Part shown: in pieces, positions 42,163 through 52,044 of the stretch
How the letters are laid out: each line of letters starts with the position of its first letter
How positions within the stretch are numbered: the stretch's first letter is position 1
Source: Halanaerobium saccharolyticum subsp. saccharolyticum DSM 6643
Lineage (GTDB): Bacteria > Bacillota > Halanaerobiia > Halanaerobiales > Halanaerobiaceae
Direction of reading: 5' to 3'
Assembly: GCF_000350165.1 (NCBI RefSeq)
Contig: NZ_CAUI01000023.1
Span: 434,001 to 498,000 of the forward strand
Length of the DNA: 64,000 nt
Translations under genes and position numbers: made by a program
The notes under the pieces: generated by a model
Told to the model about the DNA's origin: nothing
Database searches by the model: none
What the model saw: the letters and a program-made list of their open reading frames with translations, nothing else

Positions 42163-44346
42163 CTAGTAATCTAAAGCATTATTTATAAATTGATCAACAT
42201 TTACTTCTACAGGTTTCCCTTGTTCCATAGACTCAATTATTTTTAAAGTTGCTAGAGATGAAGCTATTAACGATTTAAAGTTAATGGGAGATTCTTTTCC
42301 CTTTTCAATAGAATCAGCAAAAGCTTCCAGTTCTTCTTTAAAACCTTTTTGCTGGCTGAACTTTTTACTTGTATCAGATTTATTATTGCTATGAGTTGTT
42401 AAACTATTAAAGTTATCAAGAATAGCTGCAGCAGAATCTGCAAAAGCTTCAATTCTTTCCTTAGGATAAGAAGAATCTCCTAAAGCAGTATATGTAATAT
42501 TTCCAACAGAACCGTCTGCAAAATAAATACTAACCAGTAAATTATCATCATTAAAAATATGTTCAGTATTAGCAGAAATTGGCTGGGCATAAACACTTAC
42601 AGGTTCACTATCTGCTATGTAAGATAACAAATCAAGAAAGTGACATACTTCTCCTTTAATTCTTCCTCCACCTATTTCTGGATCTTGTGTCCAGTGATCT
42701 CCAGGAATATAACCAGCATTGACTGTATAATTCATTACTAAAGGTGTGTTTCGGTTTTGATAAAACTCTTTCAGTTCTTTTGTGAAAGGAGAAAATCTTC
42801 TATTGAACCCTACCATTAATTTACCTTCCGATTTATCCCAGGCTTTAATAATATTTTCTAAATCAGCTTCATATAATCCAAGCGGTTTTTCTACATATAC
42901 ATTTTTATTATTTTCAAGTCCCTTAATTACTGAATCAGCATGAAGATTATGTCTTGTTGTTATAAAAACTGTGTTAACTTCATTATCTTTATAAACTTCA
43001 TTTTCATCAGTTGTGCAGTAATTAAAATCAAATTTCTTTGCTGTGTTTTTAGCACTTGCACCAGTAGCAGTAACTAAGGTATTGAAATTAATATTGTTTA
43101 TTTTTGCTAAATTCGGTATCAATACTCCTTTAGCAAAGTTACCTGCCCCAACCATTGCTAAATTAATTTTATCTCCTCTGGAAGTATTTTCTTTAACCTG
43201 AATTTTAGCAGGTAATGATTTTTCAGTATCATATTCCAGCAGCACACCTAAATATGATTCTTTGTTTTCAAGAATCATATCATAAGCTTCTTTAGCTTTT
43301 TCTATTTTAAATTTATGGGTGATAATTTTATCTAAATCTATCTTTTGATCAGCAAGTAAATTTAAAAAAGCCTGCATATTTCTCTGTTCTGTCCAACGAA
43401 CATAACCAATTGGATAATCATAACCTTTTTCTTCATAATCAGTATCATAACGACCTGGACCATAAGATCTTGATAATCTCAAATCTAATTCCTTTTCATA
43501 ATATAAATTACGGGGTATATCTAATCCTACCATACCTACTGCAACTACTTTTGCTCTATCTCTTGCAATTTCACCAGCAAATTCAACAGGATCATTACTG
43601 TCAGCCGAAGCTGTAATTAATATAGAATCAACACCCTGTCCATTTGTTAAATTATTAACTTTTGATTTTAAATTTTCTTTACCTCTTAAAAATGAATTTT
43701 GATGCCCTAGTTTTTTAGCATTACTCACTGCAAATTCACTAACATCTATCCCAATAACATTACAGCCATTAGCTTTAAGCATCTCAGCAGTTAATAAACC
43801 GATTAATCCTAATCCAATAACAGCAACATTTTCACCCAGTTTCGGTTCTGCCTGTCGAATTCCCTGTAGAGCAATAGAAGCTACTGTGGAAAAAGAAGCT
43901 TCTTCATAAGAAACACCTTCTGGAATTTTTGCTGTTAAGTTTCTCGGGGCATAAATCATTTCAGCATGATTGGCATAACCAGCTCCAGCACAGGCAACTC
44001 TATCGCCTACTTTTAAGTCTTTAACATCAGAAGCAACTGCAACAACTTCTCCAGCACAGCTGTAGCCAACAGACATTGGACTATCAAGTTTACCCATTAC
44101 TTTCTTAAAGGTATTTATTAAACCTTCCTGTTTTACTTTCTCTAAAACCTGTTTTACTAAATCCGGTCTCTGTTTAGCTTTACTGACTATAGAACTCTGA
44201 GCTAAGTTTATTATTGATTTCTCTGTTCCTGCACTAATTAAAGAATTATGATTTTTTACTAAGACTCCACCTGGTTGTAATACTGGTGATGGAACCTCTT
44301 CTACTCTTAAATCTCCGCCCTTATAATTTTGCATGACTTGTAGCAT
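42163..44346 (-). CDS. Two-domain oxidoreductase: zinc-ADH-like domain fused to Gfo/Idh/MocA domain
   Basis: 727 residues, about the sum of the two families. N-terminal MDR part (~1-360): GVLVKNHNSLISAGTEKS, VIGLGLIGLLTAEMLKANG Rossmann motif; it lacks an obvious Cys-rich structural zinc lobe. C-terminal Gfo/Idh part (~375-720): AMVGAGNFAKGVLIPNL, YVEKPLGLYEADL with the EKP Lys. Such fusions recur next to heparinase II/III and PaaK-like genes in polysaccharide clusters and are thought to modify a sugar nucleotide or a bound glycan, substrate unknown. GGGGG ribosome site. Confidence 0.9.
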   Translation of the reverse strand: MLQVMQNYKGGDLRVEEVPSPVLQPGGVLVKNHNSLISAGTEKSIINLAQSSIVSKAKQRPDLVKQVLEKVKQEGLINTFKKVMGKLDSPMSVGYSCAGEVVAVASDVKDLKVGDRVACAGAGYANHAEMIYAPRNLTAKIPEGVSYEEASFSTVASIALQGIRQAEPKLGENVAVIGLGLIGLLTAEMLKANGCNVIGIDVSEFAVSNAKKLGHQNSFLRGKENLKSKVNNLTNGQGVDSILITASADSNDPVEFAGEIARDRAKVVAVGMVGLDIPRNLYYEKELDLRLSRSYGPGRYDTDYEEKGYDYPIGYVRWTEQRNMQAFLNLLADQKIDLDKIITHKFKIEKAKEAYDMILENKESYLGVLLEYDTEKSLPAKIQVKENTSRGDKINLAMVGAGNFAKGVLIPNLAKINNINFNTLVTATGASAKNTAKKFDFNYCTTDENEVYKDNEVNTVFITTRHNLHADSVIKGLENNKNVYVEKPLGLYEADLENIIKAWDKSEGKLMVGFNRRFSPFTKELKEFYQNRNTPLVMNYTVNAGYIPGDHWTQDPEIGGGRIKGEVCHFLDLLSYIADSEPVSVYAQPISANTEHIFNDDNLLVSIYFADGSVGNITYTALGDSSYPKERIEAFADSAAAILDNFNSLTTHSNNKSDTSKKFSQQKGFKEELEAFADSIEKGKESPINFKSLIASSLATLKIIESMEQGKPVEVNVDQFINNALDY

Positions 44347-44365
44347 AATTTAACCCCCACTTGAT

Positions 44366-45736
44366 TTATATATTATATATTCTTAAAGGAACTTTTCCTG
44401 ACTCAGTTTTTATAGGATCGTTTCTTAATATAATCTCAAAATCTATATCCACATTTGTTAAGTCCATATCTTCTTTTATTTTACTTTTATTAATTCTTTG
44501 TTCTTTATCTAAACTAATAATTATAGTTGCCTTACCAGGTTTGTCCTGATATATCTGAACAAATTTAACATACTCAAATATCTTGTGATGACGGCCAAAA
44601 ATCAAAGCAGTAAGACTAATTTTATTCTCATATTTATCAGAAATAAAGTTTCCAATTCTTCCTGTTTCTATTTCAAATTTCTTTAAAATTCCATTATCTT
44701 CCAACACAGGTTCTATAATATCTTCTGTATCATATCTAATAAATGGTGATGCAGTATTATAATATGATGTTCCAACTAAATGAAACTTACCATTTTCATC
44801 TTTAACAGATTCACAATATCCATAAGTCTGCATAGGCTCATATATATATTTATCGCTTTTTTCATATGCCAAGATTGCCATTTCACTATGTCCATACCAG
44901 GAAATTGTAGGCGCTTCAAATACATCCTCAATTAAATCTCTATATATAGGTGGTGGATATTCAGAACCAAAAAATATACCTTGTAAACTTTCTTTTAACT
45001 TATCAACTAAACTTTTATTTTTTAAACAAAAGTTCGCAAAGTTATATATTTCACTTGGATAACCATGAATATACTTTATATTTTTTTTCGATAGTATATT
45101 TAATAAATCACTTTTTATTTCTTCTAATGATTTATATGTATTGACTATATATTCATTATGTACAGCATTATATTTAATTGACTTACTACCTAAATTTTTA
45201 CCTCTAAAAGTTAACTTTAAGTCCGTCTTTTTATAACCCAACTTCTTCCAGATCGTATGCATATGAGCCCATTCCCGAGCAAATGAATTATTATCTACAT
45301 AAAAAACCAGTGGTTTACCTGACGTTCCACCGGAGTTTATTTTTATCCTTCCAGGCTGCTCATTTGATCTTACTTCAAGTGCATATTTTTGTAAATCGGA
45401 TTTGGTAACTATAGGAATATATTTAATATCTTCAAATGATTTTAATTTATCAATTTCAAAATTATTTTTGTTATAAAATTTATTATAAAATTTATTATTT
45501 TTATAAGCATAAGTTACTATTTTCTTTGTCTTTTTATAAATGATTTCCTTTTGACTTTTAGTATTTAATAAATTGAATTTATTTATTTTTTTTTGACTTT
45601 TAGTATATGTTTTACCTAAACGCCAGGAAAAAGGGATATAAACTAATAACTTGCTTACTGGTTCTGGTAGATTTTCTGTAATTTTTTTTAATCTCACGAT
45701 AATCTTTGTTTTAATCTTTTTGAAAATCACAGACAT
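44366..45736 (-). CDS. Adenylate-forming enzyme, CapK/PaaK-like
   Basis: 456 residues. Adenylation signature INSGGTSGKPLVFY (~134-147) corresponds to the P-loop of phenylacetate-CoA-ligase-like proteins; SWYGHSEMAILA and the FIRYDTEDI region follow. The acyl-CoA-binding C-lobe is shortened, as in CapK of capsule loci. It probably activates an acyl or amino acid that decorates the glycan. RBS AAAGGA is 8 bases upstream of the ATG. Its start overlaps the CapA-like stop by 26 bases, showing tight coupling. Confidence 0.85.
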   Translation of the reverse strand: MSVIFKKIKTKIIVRLKKITENLPEPVSKLLVYIPFSWRLGKTYTKSQKKINKFNLLNTKSQKEIIYKKTKKIVTYAYKNNKFYNKFYNKNNFEIDKLKSFEDIKYIPIVTKSDLQKYALEVRSNEQPGRIKINSGGTSGKPLVFYVDNNSFAREWAHMHTIWKKLGYKKTDLKLTFRGKNLGSKSIKYNAVHNEYIVNTYKSLEEIKSDLLNILSKKNIKYIHGYPSEIYNFANFCLKNKSLVDKLKESLQGIFFGSEYPPPIYRDLIEDVFEAPTISWYGHSEMAILAYEKSDKYIYEPMQTYGYCESVKDENGKFHLVGTSYYNTASPFIRYDTEDIIEPVLEDNGILKKFEIETGRIGNFISDKYENKISLTALIFGRHHKIFEYVKFVQIYQDKPGKATIIISLDKEQRINKSKIKEDMDLTNVDIDFEIILRNDPIKTESGKVPLRIYNI

Positions 45737-46814
45737 TCTCCTTTTCCTTTTCTATTAACGAAATCAAAAAATGATAATATAATAAAAGATTAAATGGTCT
45801 TAGTAGCCAGATACAACTTTTTAAAAATTCCTTAATACCATATTTTTTTATCCTAATTTTCCAGCTATTTAAATTTCCTCTCATGTAATTTTCAAATAAA
45901 GTACTATACCAAAATCTCCATGTAAAAGAATCATCGATTATTTTATTAGATAAACAATCAAGATAGTTAAAAAATTCGCTTTTCATTTTTTTGTCATTAA
46001 TAACTTCAGGTTGGTAATTATCATTAATTTTTATTGGAATTATTTCATATTCAATCTCTTTATCATTATTTGATTTCCTTAATTCAAGTTCAACAATACA
46101 TGATAAATCATTATAAATTGAATTTTTAATATCATAATGATGGAAGTTAAAATTTCCGAGTGAATAAAAAATTATTCCATCTTTATACTCCTCAATCCCC
46201 TGTAAATAATGGGAATGATGACCTATTATAATATCTACTCCCATTTCAATTAGTTCATGTGCTATTTTTTTCTGCTCCGGAGAAGGATAAGCAATATTTT
46301 CATGCCCCCAATGTAAAGATAATATTACAAAATCAACTTCACCTCTTATTTTATTAATTTCATTTTTAAAATTATCTAAATCAATATCTATAGAATTTGT
46401 TAATTTTGTATTTTGTAGATAAACATTAGCTAGAGCAAAAGTAATATTATTCTTTTTATAAAAACTAAACTCAATTTCACTAATTTGAGTTCCTTCAACT
46501 TTTATATTGCTTTTATTCAAATTTTTTATAGTTTCCTGATAGCCATTATCACCAAAATCATATATATGATTATTTGCAACACAAGCAATATTTATCTCTG
46601 ATAAGTTGAGATATCTTAAATTGTTTTTATCAGTTGATAAATTTACTGATTTATGAGAAACATTATAATTACTCTCATCTTCTATCACTACAGTTTCCAA
46701 ATTAAATAATAGAAAATCATCCACCAATTTTCCTTTAATATTTATAAAAGGATTCTTATTGTTTGAAGTTTTAAGGAAAATATCTCCTACACTCTTAATA
46801 CCAAGTTTATTCAT
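45711..46814 (-). CDS. CapA-family protein (PGA capsule/metallophosphatase-like)
   Basis: 367 residues. CapA landmarks: NIACVANNHIYDFGDNGYQET, then VDFVILSLHWGHEN (His-trp-gly-x-glu) and DIIIGHHSHYLQG plus FYSLGNFNF. These form the dinuclear-metal site of CapA proteins, which resemble calcineurin phosphoesterases. CapA acts in poly-gamma-glutamate or capsule retention and modification. Here no PGA synthase genes are near, so it probably serves in glycan modification together with the CapK-like enzyme. GGTG ribosome site 8 bases before the ATG. No signal peptide is evident. Confidence 0.85.
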   Translation of the reverse strand: MNKLGIKSVGDIFLKTSNNKNPFINIKGKLVDDFLLFNLETVVIEDESNYNVSHKSVNLSTDKNNLRYLNLSEINIACVANNHIYDFGDNGYQETIKNLNKSNIKVEGTQISEIEFSFYKKNNITFALANVYLQNTKLTNSIDIDLDNFKNEINKIRGEVDFVILSLHWGHENIAYPSPEQKKIAHELIEMGVDIIIGHHSHYLQGIEEYKDGIIFYSLGNFNFHHYDIKNSIYNDLSCIVELELRKSNNDKEIEYEIIPIKINDNYQPEVINDKKMKSEFFNYLDCLSNKIIDDSFTWRFWYSTLFENYMRGNLNSWKIRIKKYGIKEFLKSCIWLLRPFNLLLYYHFLISLIEKEKENVCDFQKD

Positions 46815-46837
46815 ATTACCAACACCTGATTCATAAA

Positions 46838-48004
46838 TTATTTATCACTTAAGGCTTTATAAAATAATTGTTTATTAGTTTCAATCATTTTTTTATTAAA
46901 GATTATTTTTTTACTATAATCATAAGCAGATTTTTTTAAATTATTGATCTCAGAATTACTCAAATTAATACATTTTTTAATAACATTTTGAAATTCCATT
47001 TTATTATCTAAATCTAATGCCCAACCAGCATTATTTGATTCTAATTGATCCCAGGGGGTTTGATCACTTATCAATACAGGACAACCAGACATTAGAGCTT
47101 CAATAATGACATGACCATAATTTTCTCCATGAGTTGGAAAAAAAAATAAATCATATTTAGCTAATGTCTGTTGAACTTTATTATGTTTTATACTCCCCAA
47201 ATACCTGGCATTAATGTTTTTAGGTAACTCAGTAATGATATTCTGACATTTTTTCCAATAATCCTTATCATCAACTGGTCCATAAATATCAAAATTTATC
47301 CTAGCTTCTAATTGATTTAATAATTTTAGTGCTCCATCCAAATTTTTTTTAGGTGAAACCCTAGACAAATAAACCATACTAATTTCTCCAGATTTTTTAT
47401 TTGATTTTTTAGGTTTAGCTAATTGAGGTATGGATGGCAAATTAATTGCTTCATGTATCTCAATATCATTTTTGAATTCTCTTTTAATGTCATTACTTTC
47501 ATAACTACTCGAACTATGCCATAGCGCATTTTTGTATATACTAGATAATTTAGCAGCTTTAATAAAATATTTTTTCTTTGTTTTCCTTATATTAATAGCA
47601 CCTTCAGAAAATTCACCCCTTGGAGCAATTATTATTGGTGTCGCCTGAATCAAATTCATTTTTCTAAGAAACAATGGATATATAGTAAAACAAAAAGAAA
47701 AGAAGCTATTAAAATACATCACATCATAATTAATAGAATCAATAGCTTTTTTTATGTTTTTAAATCTTTTATCAGGAGATAAATAGAATACTTGAGCTCC
47801 CTTAACTTCATTCCAATCATTTATACATATATTTTCATAAGGAGTTTCATCCTCAAAATCTCTATCTTGTGTTATTATATAAAAATCAAATTCATCTTTT
47901 AAATAATATACTAAGTTAGAAATACTTCTGATTGGTCCCCCAGCTTTATGTCCTGGAAGATAATAATTAACAAAAATTAATATTTTATTTTTTTTAGATT
48001 TCAT
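46838..48004 (-). CDS. Glycosyltransferase family 4
   Basis: 388 residues of GT-B type. N-terminal VNYYLPGHKAGGPIRSISNLVYYLKD is the acceptor lobe; the donor lobe carries YLSRVSPKKNLDGALKLL, IYGPVDDKDYW and the HGENYGHVIIEALMSGCPVLISD motif with the E-x7-E pattern. GGAGTG before ATG. Sugar specificity is unknown. Amino-acid use is Asn/Lys/Ile-rich, as in the whole variable block. Confidence 0.88.
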   Translation of the reverse strand: MKSKKNKILIFVNYYLPGHKAGGPIRSISNLVYYLKDEFDFYIITQDRDFEDETPYENICINDWNEVKGAQVFYLSPDKRFKNIKKAIDSINYDVMYFNSFFSFCFTIYPLFLRKMNLIQATPIIIAPRGEFSEGAINIRKTKKKYFIKAAKLSSIYKNALWHSSSSYESNDIKREFKNDIEIHEAINLPSIPQLAKPKKSNKKSGEISMVYLSRVSPKKNLDGALKLLNQLEARINFDIYGPVDDKDYWKKCQNIITELPKNINARYLGSIKHNKVQQTLAKYDLFFFPTHGENYGHVIIEALMSGCPVLISDQTPWDQLESNNAGWALDLDNKMEFQNVIKKCINLSNSEINNLKKSAYDYSKKIIFNKKMIETNKQLFYKALSDK

Positions 48005-48062
48005 TCTAACACTCCAAACTTAATCCCTTTAATTCTATATATTATTCATTAAACTAATTTGC

Positions 48063-49139
48063 TTATAAACAATCTTCCAGCCCTTCGTCTGTCAAAATAT
48101 TTCTGATCTCTTTAACTTCCTGAGCTCGCTTTTTATCACAGATTAAAATAGCATCTTCTGTATCAACTATCACTACATCATCAAGTCCAATAGTAGTTAC
48201 TACTTTATTAGGACTATGAATAATAGAGTTAGTGGTATCTATACCGTAATGTTTACCAATGACTACATTACCATCAGCATCTACTTTTTTTACTCTCTCT
48301 AAAGCCGGCCAACTGCCGAGATCATCCCAACCAAAAGAACCAGGAATAACAAAAATACCATCTGCTTTTTCCATAATTCCATAGTCAATGGAAACGCTCT
48401 GCATGTTTTCGAACTCATCTCTAATTACTTTTTCAGCTAAATTCGTTCCTAAAGCACCTTTTATTCTCTGTAAAGACTCATACATCTCAGGTAAATGAAT
48501 CTCTATATTAGATAGAATACTGCTTAACCGCCAGATAAACATCCCGCTGTTCCACAGATATGTCCCTTCTTCTAAAAACTCTTTTGCAGTGTTTAAATCA
48601 GGTTTTTCGGTAAAGTTCTTAACCTCAAATACCTGATCACCATCTATAGTATGTAATTTATCCCCAAAATGAATATAGCCATAACCTGTTTCTGGATGAG
48701 TAGGTTCTATACCAATAGTAACTAAATTATTACCTGTAGCTGCAGTCATAATTGACTTTCTTAAAATATCTAAAAATCTTTTTTGATCTTTTATTAAATG
48801 ATCAGCTGGTAAAACAATCATTGTTGAACCAGGATATTTATCTTCAATCATTACTGAAGATAAACCTATACAGGCAGCTGTATTTCTTTTCATTGGCTCT
48901 ACTATTATATTTTCTTCTGGTATACCATCCAACTGTTTTTTGATTGCTTTTTGATAGGCTTTATTAGTTGCAATAAAGATCTGTTCTAAAGGGACAAGTT
49001 CATTGATTCTTTCTACAGTCTCCTGCAACATTGTTTTTTGATCATCATTTAACTTTAAAAACTGTTTGGGATGATCTTTTCTACTTAAAGGCCAGAATCT
49101 AGTTCCTTCTCCTCCAGCCATTATTAATGCTGTTATCAT
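48063..49139 (-). CDS. manC: Mannose-1-phosphate guanylyltransferase
   Basis: 358 residues, guanylyltransferase domain only (no C-terminal phosphomannose isomerase cupin, unlike long AlgA/ManC). GGEGTRFWPLSRKDHPKQF at the N-terminus is the nucleotide-binding pyrophosphorylase signature; VLPADHLI, EKPD, YLWNSGMFIWRL and FGWDDLGSW are all present. It makes GDP-mannose from mannose-1-phosphate and GTP. Its sequence is less AT-rich than its neighbours, and it is preceded by a 74-base spacer, so it may be an older core gene inside the cluster. Confidence 0.95.
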   Translation of the reverse strand: MITALIMAGGEGTRFWPLSRKDHPKQFLKLNDDQKTMLQETVERINELVPLEQIFIATNKAYQKAIKKQLDGIPEENIIVEPMKRNTAACIGLSSVMIEDKYPGSTMIVLPADHLIKDQKRFLDILRKSIMTAATGNNLVTIGIEPTHPETGYGYIHFGDKLHTIDGDQVFEVKNFTEKPDLNTAKEFLEEGTYLWNSGMFIWRLSSILSNIEIHLPEMYESLQRIKGALGTNLAEKVIRDEFENMQSVSIDYGIMEKADGIFVIPGSFGWDDLGSWPALERVKKVDADGNVVIGKHYGIDTTNSIIHSPNKVVTTIGLDDVVIVDTEDAILICDKKRAQEVKEIRNILTDEGLEDCL

Positions 49140-49213
49140 TTAAAATCAACTCCGGGTTGAAAACTTACTTTTCTATAATTATAAATTATTACTGATAATG
49201 CTATTCAAAGCGA

Positions 49214-50293
49214 TTATAAAATATCATTTATATAATTATTTAATTTTCTAATATATATACTAATATCATGTTCTTTAGCCCATTTAATACAATTCTTTTC
49301 ATATTGATATTTGTTATTATATGAATCAAAAAAATAAATAACTCTATCTGCTATAGCATTAGGATTCTTACCATCAACTAAAAACCCTGTTTTCCCAGGT
49401 ATTATAGCATCCGTAACCCCTCCGGAATTTCCTCCGATCACAAATTTTCCATACATATTCGCCTCTAAATAAACTATCCCAAACCCTTCAACACTATTTT
49501 CATCTTCAACTTCATAACTAGGCATTACAAATAAATCCATTTCTTTTAAATAATAGTCTTTTTCTTCTTCAGTAATAAAACCTAAAAATTCAACAGCATT
49601 TTCTAGATTAAGTTCTTTAGTTAATCTTACTAAAGTATTTTTATAATTACCCTTACCGGCAATTTTATATTTTAAATTAGGATATTTTTTTAATATTTTT
49701 GGCAAAGACTCTATAACTTTATGTATTCCCTTTCTTTGTTCTAATCTAGAAACTGTAAATAAAATTTTTTTGTTTTTATTAATCTCAGTATCATATTGGA
49801 TCTCTTTATAATTAATAGGAGGATTAATAATTGATATATTAAGATTGTCCCCATAATTTTGTTTGCATTTTTCTTTAGTATATGAACTATTAGAAATGAT
49901 TAATGAAGCATTTTTCAATAAAATTCTTTTTACAAAATACTTCAAATTTTTCTTATCACTATAAACTTGATTTCCATGGATGAAAACAATATAAGGGGTT
50001 CTATTTTTTTTCTTTAATAAATAAGGTATTACAGCAGTTGAAGGAGTTAAAGAAATATTTAAATCATTCCTAAATCTTAAAGACTTTTTTAATAAAGTAT
50101 ATTTCCTACTTATAAAATTTTCTTTTGAAGAAGCATAAAAAATACAATCGTCTTTTAAATTTTTATTTTCTATCTCAGAAAAGCATTTAATGTTATAGTC
50201 TTCTTTTAATTTATTATAAATGTTATAAGCCATATTTTGTATTCCACCAGAACTTTCAGAAATTTCTCCAGTGAAAATTGATATATTCTTCAA
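49214..50293 (-). CDS. Glycosyltransferase family 4
   Basis: 359 residues; TTG start with GGAGG 10 bases upstream. GT-B donor lobe: LFTVSRLEQRKGIHKVIESL, KIAGKGNY, FLGFITEEEKDYY, VEDENSVEGFGIVYLEANMYGKFVIGG (E-x7-E-type). It follows the Wzy-like gene by 23 bases. Donor and linkage unknown. Confidence 0.88.
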   Translation of the reverse strand: MKNISIFTGEISESSGGIQNMAYNIYNKLKEDYNIKCFSEIENKNLKDDCIFYASSKENFISRKYTLLKKSLRFRNDLNISLTPSTAVIPYLLKKKNRTPYIVFIHGNQVYSDKKNLKYFVKRILLKNASLIISNSSYTKEKCKQNYGDNLNISIINPPINYKEIQYDTEINKNKKILFTVSRLEQRKGIHKVIESLPKILKKYPNLKYKIAGKGNYKNTLVRLTKELNLENAVEFLGFITEEEKDYYLKEMDLFVMPSYEVEDENSVEGFGIVYLEANMYGKFVIGGNSGGVTDAIIPGKTGFLVDGKNPNAIADRVIYFFDSYNNKYQYEKNCIKWAKEHDISIYIRKLNNYINDIL

Positions 50294-50316
50294 AATATTA
50301 TAACCTCCAAAAAAAC

Positions 50317-51405
50317 CTAAAATAAAATGTTAGAGTATGAATTTACAGAATTAATATAAATAATAAATGATAAAAACAAAAAAACAATTATTAAAATTTT
50401 CCCAAATAATTCAATTTCATTTTTTGCCTTTTGTTCAAAAACAAAAATTAGTGGTAAAATATAAAATAATGAAAAAAAATCTGAGACCCTATTTAAAATT
50501 TTCATGTTTAATATATATTCGAAGCCAAATAAAAAAATACCGAAATTAAATAATTTATTTTTATGTTGTGTTTTTTTCTTATAAACTATTATTGCATATA
50601 ACATTATCAAAAACACCCCTAAAACCCTCAAGCCTAAACCAGTTTGAATAGGAATATTATATTTAGAATTTATATAACTACTATACACAGGTATATAATT
50701 CAAAATTATATTTAAAGCATTATAACTAGCATTTGAAACAAATACAATATAAGAAAAAATAATATACATAAATAGAAATTTCCTAGATAAATTCAGTTCA
50801 GAAATTTTCAAAAACAATATATAAACTAATATCACAAAAATACTAGAAATATGAATAAATGGAGTTATAATTATATAAAATAATCCTCTTATCTTTCTAT
50901 TATCAACACAAAATAATAAAATTCCATAACAAAGCAGTATTCCTGCAGTTACTGATCTAATAGTATTCATCTGCCGTATAAATAAAAATGAAAATGTAAA
51001 AAAAACATAGAAATATATATAATGATTTTTTATTATTTTTTTCTTTTTCAATATAGAAACAACTTTTAATATATAAGTAATCTGTATTAATGAAATAATA
51101 ATGAAAATATGTTTAGGTGAAAGTTTAAAATATTTTAACACACTAATAAAATAATAAAATAACAATTCACCTTTTTGAAAATATTGATTTAATAAATTTT
51201 GTGAATTAAAAATTTTTATATAATTTGAATAATCAGTAGCGACATTATCTTGAAACCCGGTAAATAAAAACCAAATTATAAATACTATAAATAAAAATAT
51301 TTTATTAAAATAAATTTTAGAATTACTTATTTTTAAATATATTTTTCTGAAATCTATAAAAAAACTCATAATTATTAATAATAAAAAAACAAATAAATAA
51401 ATCAT
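50317..51405 (-). CDS. Polysaccharide polymerase, Wzy/EpsG-like membrane protein
   Basis: 362 residues with about ten membrane helices and few soluble residues. Typical EpsG-type traits: an early FTGFQDNVATDYSNYIKIF loop, the FFTFSFLFIRQMNTIRSVTAG motif (Arg-Gln before the helix is characteristic of EpsG/Wzy), and short periplasmic loops. Sequence identity between such proteins is low, so naming is by topology, motif and context. It joins repeat units, working with the flippase at 54.7 kb. Very AT-rich codon use. Confidence 0.8.
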   Translation of the reverse strand: MIYLFVFLLLIIMSFFIDFRKIYLKISNSKIYFNKIFLFIVFIIWFLFTGFQDNVATDYSNYIKIFNSQNLLNQYFQKGELLFYYFISVLKYFKLSPKHIFIIISLIQITYILKVVSILKKKKIIKNHYIYFYVFFTFSFLFIRQMNTIRSVTAGILLCYGILLFCVDNRKIRGLFYIIITPFIHISSIFVILVYILFLKISELNLSRKFLFMYIIFSYIVFVSNASYNALNIILNYIPVYSSYINSKYNIPIQTGLGLRVLGVFLIMLYAIIVYKKKTQHKNKLFNFGIFLFGFEYILNMKILNRVSDFFSLFYILPLIFVFEQKAKNEIELFGKILIIVFLFLSFIIYINSVNSYSNILF

Positions 51406-51525
51406 ATTTTAATCATCCCAAGTAACGTTAAGTATTTTGTGTAAATAAATTTATATCTTATTTTAATATATTTAAATTAAGTTTTCTTGAAAATCAAATA
51501 ATTCTTTTTTCTAGCTACGTAAAGT

Positions 51526-51955
51526 TGATCCCCCCCAATTTGTAGGACACTGAGTTAAAATATATAACAAGCTCAGGATGTGCCCAAATAGGAGAAAGAA
51601 GAACTTACACTGAGTAATTCAAAAGAGATGCTGTTGAACTAAGTCTCAATTCTGATAAATCTGTCAAAGAAATTGTTGAAGATCTAGGTATTAATTATGG
51701 TAATCTCACTCACTGGCGTAGAGAATATAGAAACAAAGGAAAACACGCCTTTCCTGGTAACGGCAATCAGAAATTAACACCTGAACAAAAAAAGAACTTG
51801 AAGATGAACTAAGAGAAACTAAATTAGAGCGTGATATATTAAAAAAAGCAGTAAGCACCTTTTCTAAAAAACCGAAGTAATCTATGGTTTTATCCGGAAC
51901 CACAGAGATCAATTCCTGTGACTAAAATGTGCCAGGTATTAGCAGTTTCCCGGTT
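51526..51955 (+). mobile_element. IS3-family insertion sequence remnant
   Basis: A left-end-like TGATCCCCCCCAATTTGTAG at 51526, followed by a plus-strand transposase gene (orfA) and the first ~75 bases of orfB, then it breaks off near 51953. It is the only plus-strand coding material in this part and interrupts an intergenic gap between the polymerase and the pyruvyltransferase. There is no right end, so it is a decayed solitary copy. Confidence 0.85.
51588..51879 (+). pseudogene. IS3-family orfA (transposase HTH protein), degenerate
   Basis: Reconstructed product: RRTYTE-[stop][10 protein letters not shown], [19 protein letters not shown] helix-turn-helix, and KLERDILKKAVSTFSKK end typical of IS3 orfA. 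Defects: ATA at the expected start (51588-51590), in-frame TAA at 51615-51617 and one missing A in the A7 run at 51787-51793. The start of orfB (YGFIRNHRDQF) follows directly and is frame-shifted near 51912. Confidence 0.85.
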
Positions 51956-52044
51956 ACAAAACTTATTGTGCATTACTTAAGTACTTAGACAAATTTTAGA
52001 TATGAGAAGTAACTAAAAATTATAGAAAAAATATACATTGAAAT

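Noticed and set aside
51706-51912. Minus-strand frame over the IS3 remnant
   Set aside because: It is antisense to recognisable orfA; the plus-strand product is the real one.
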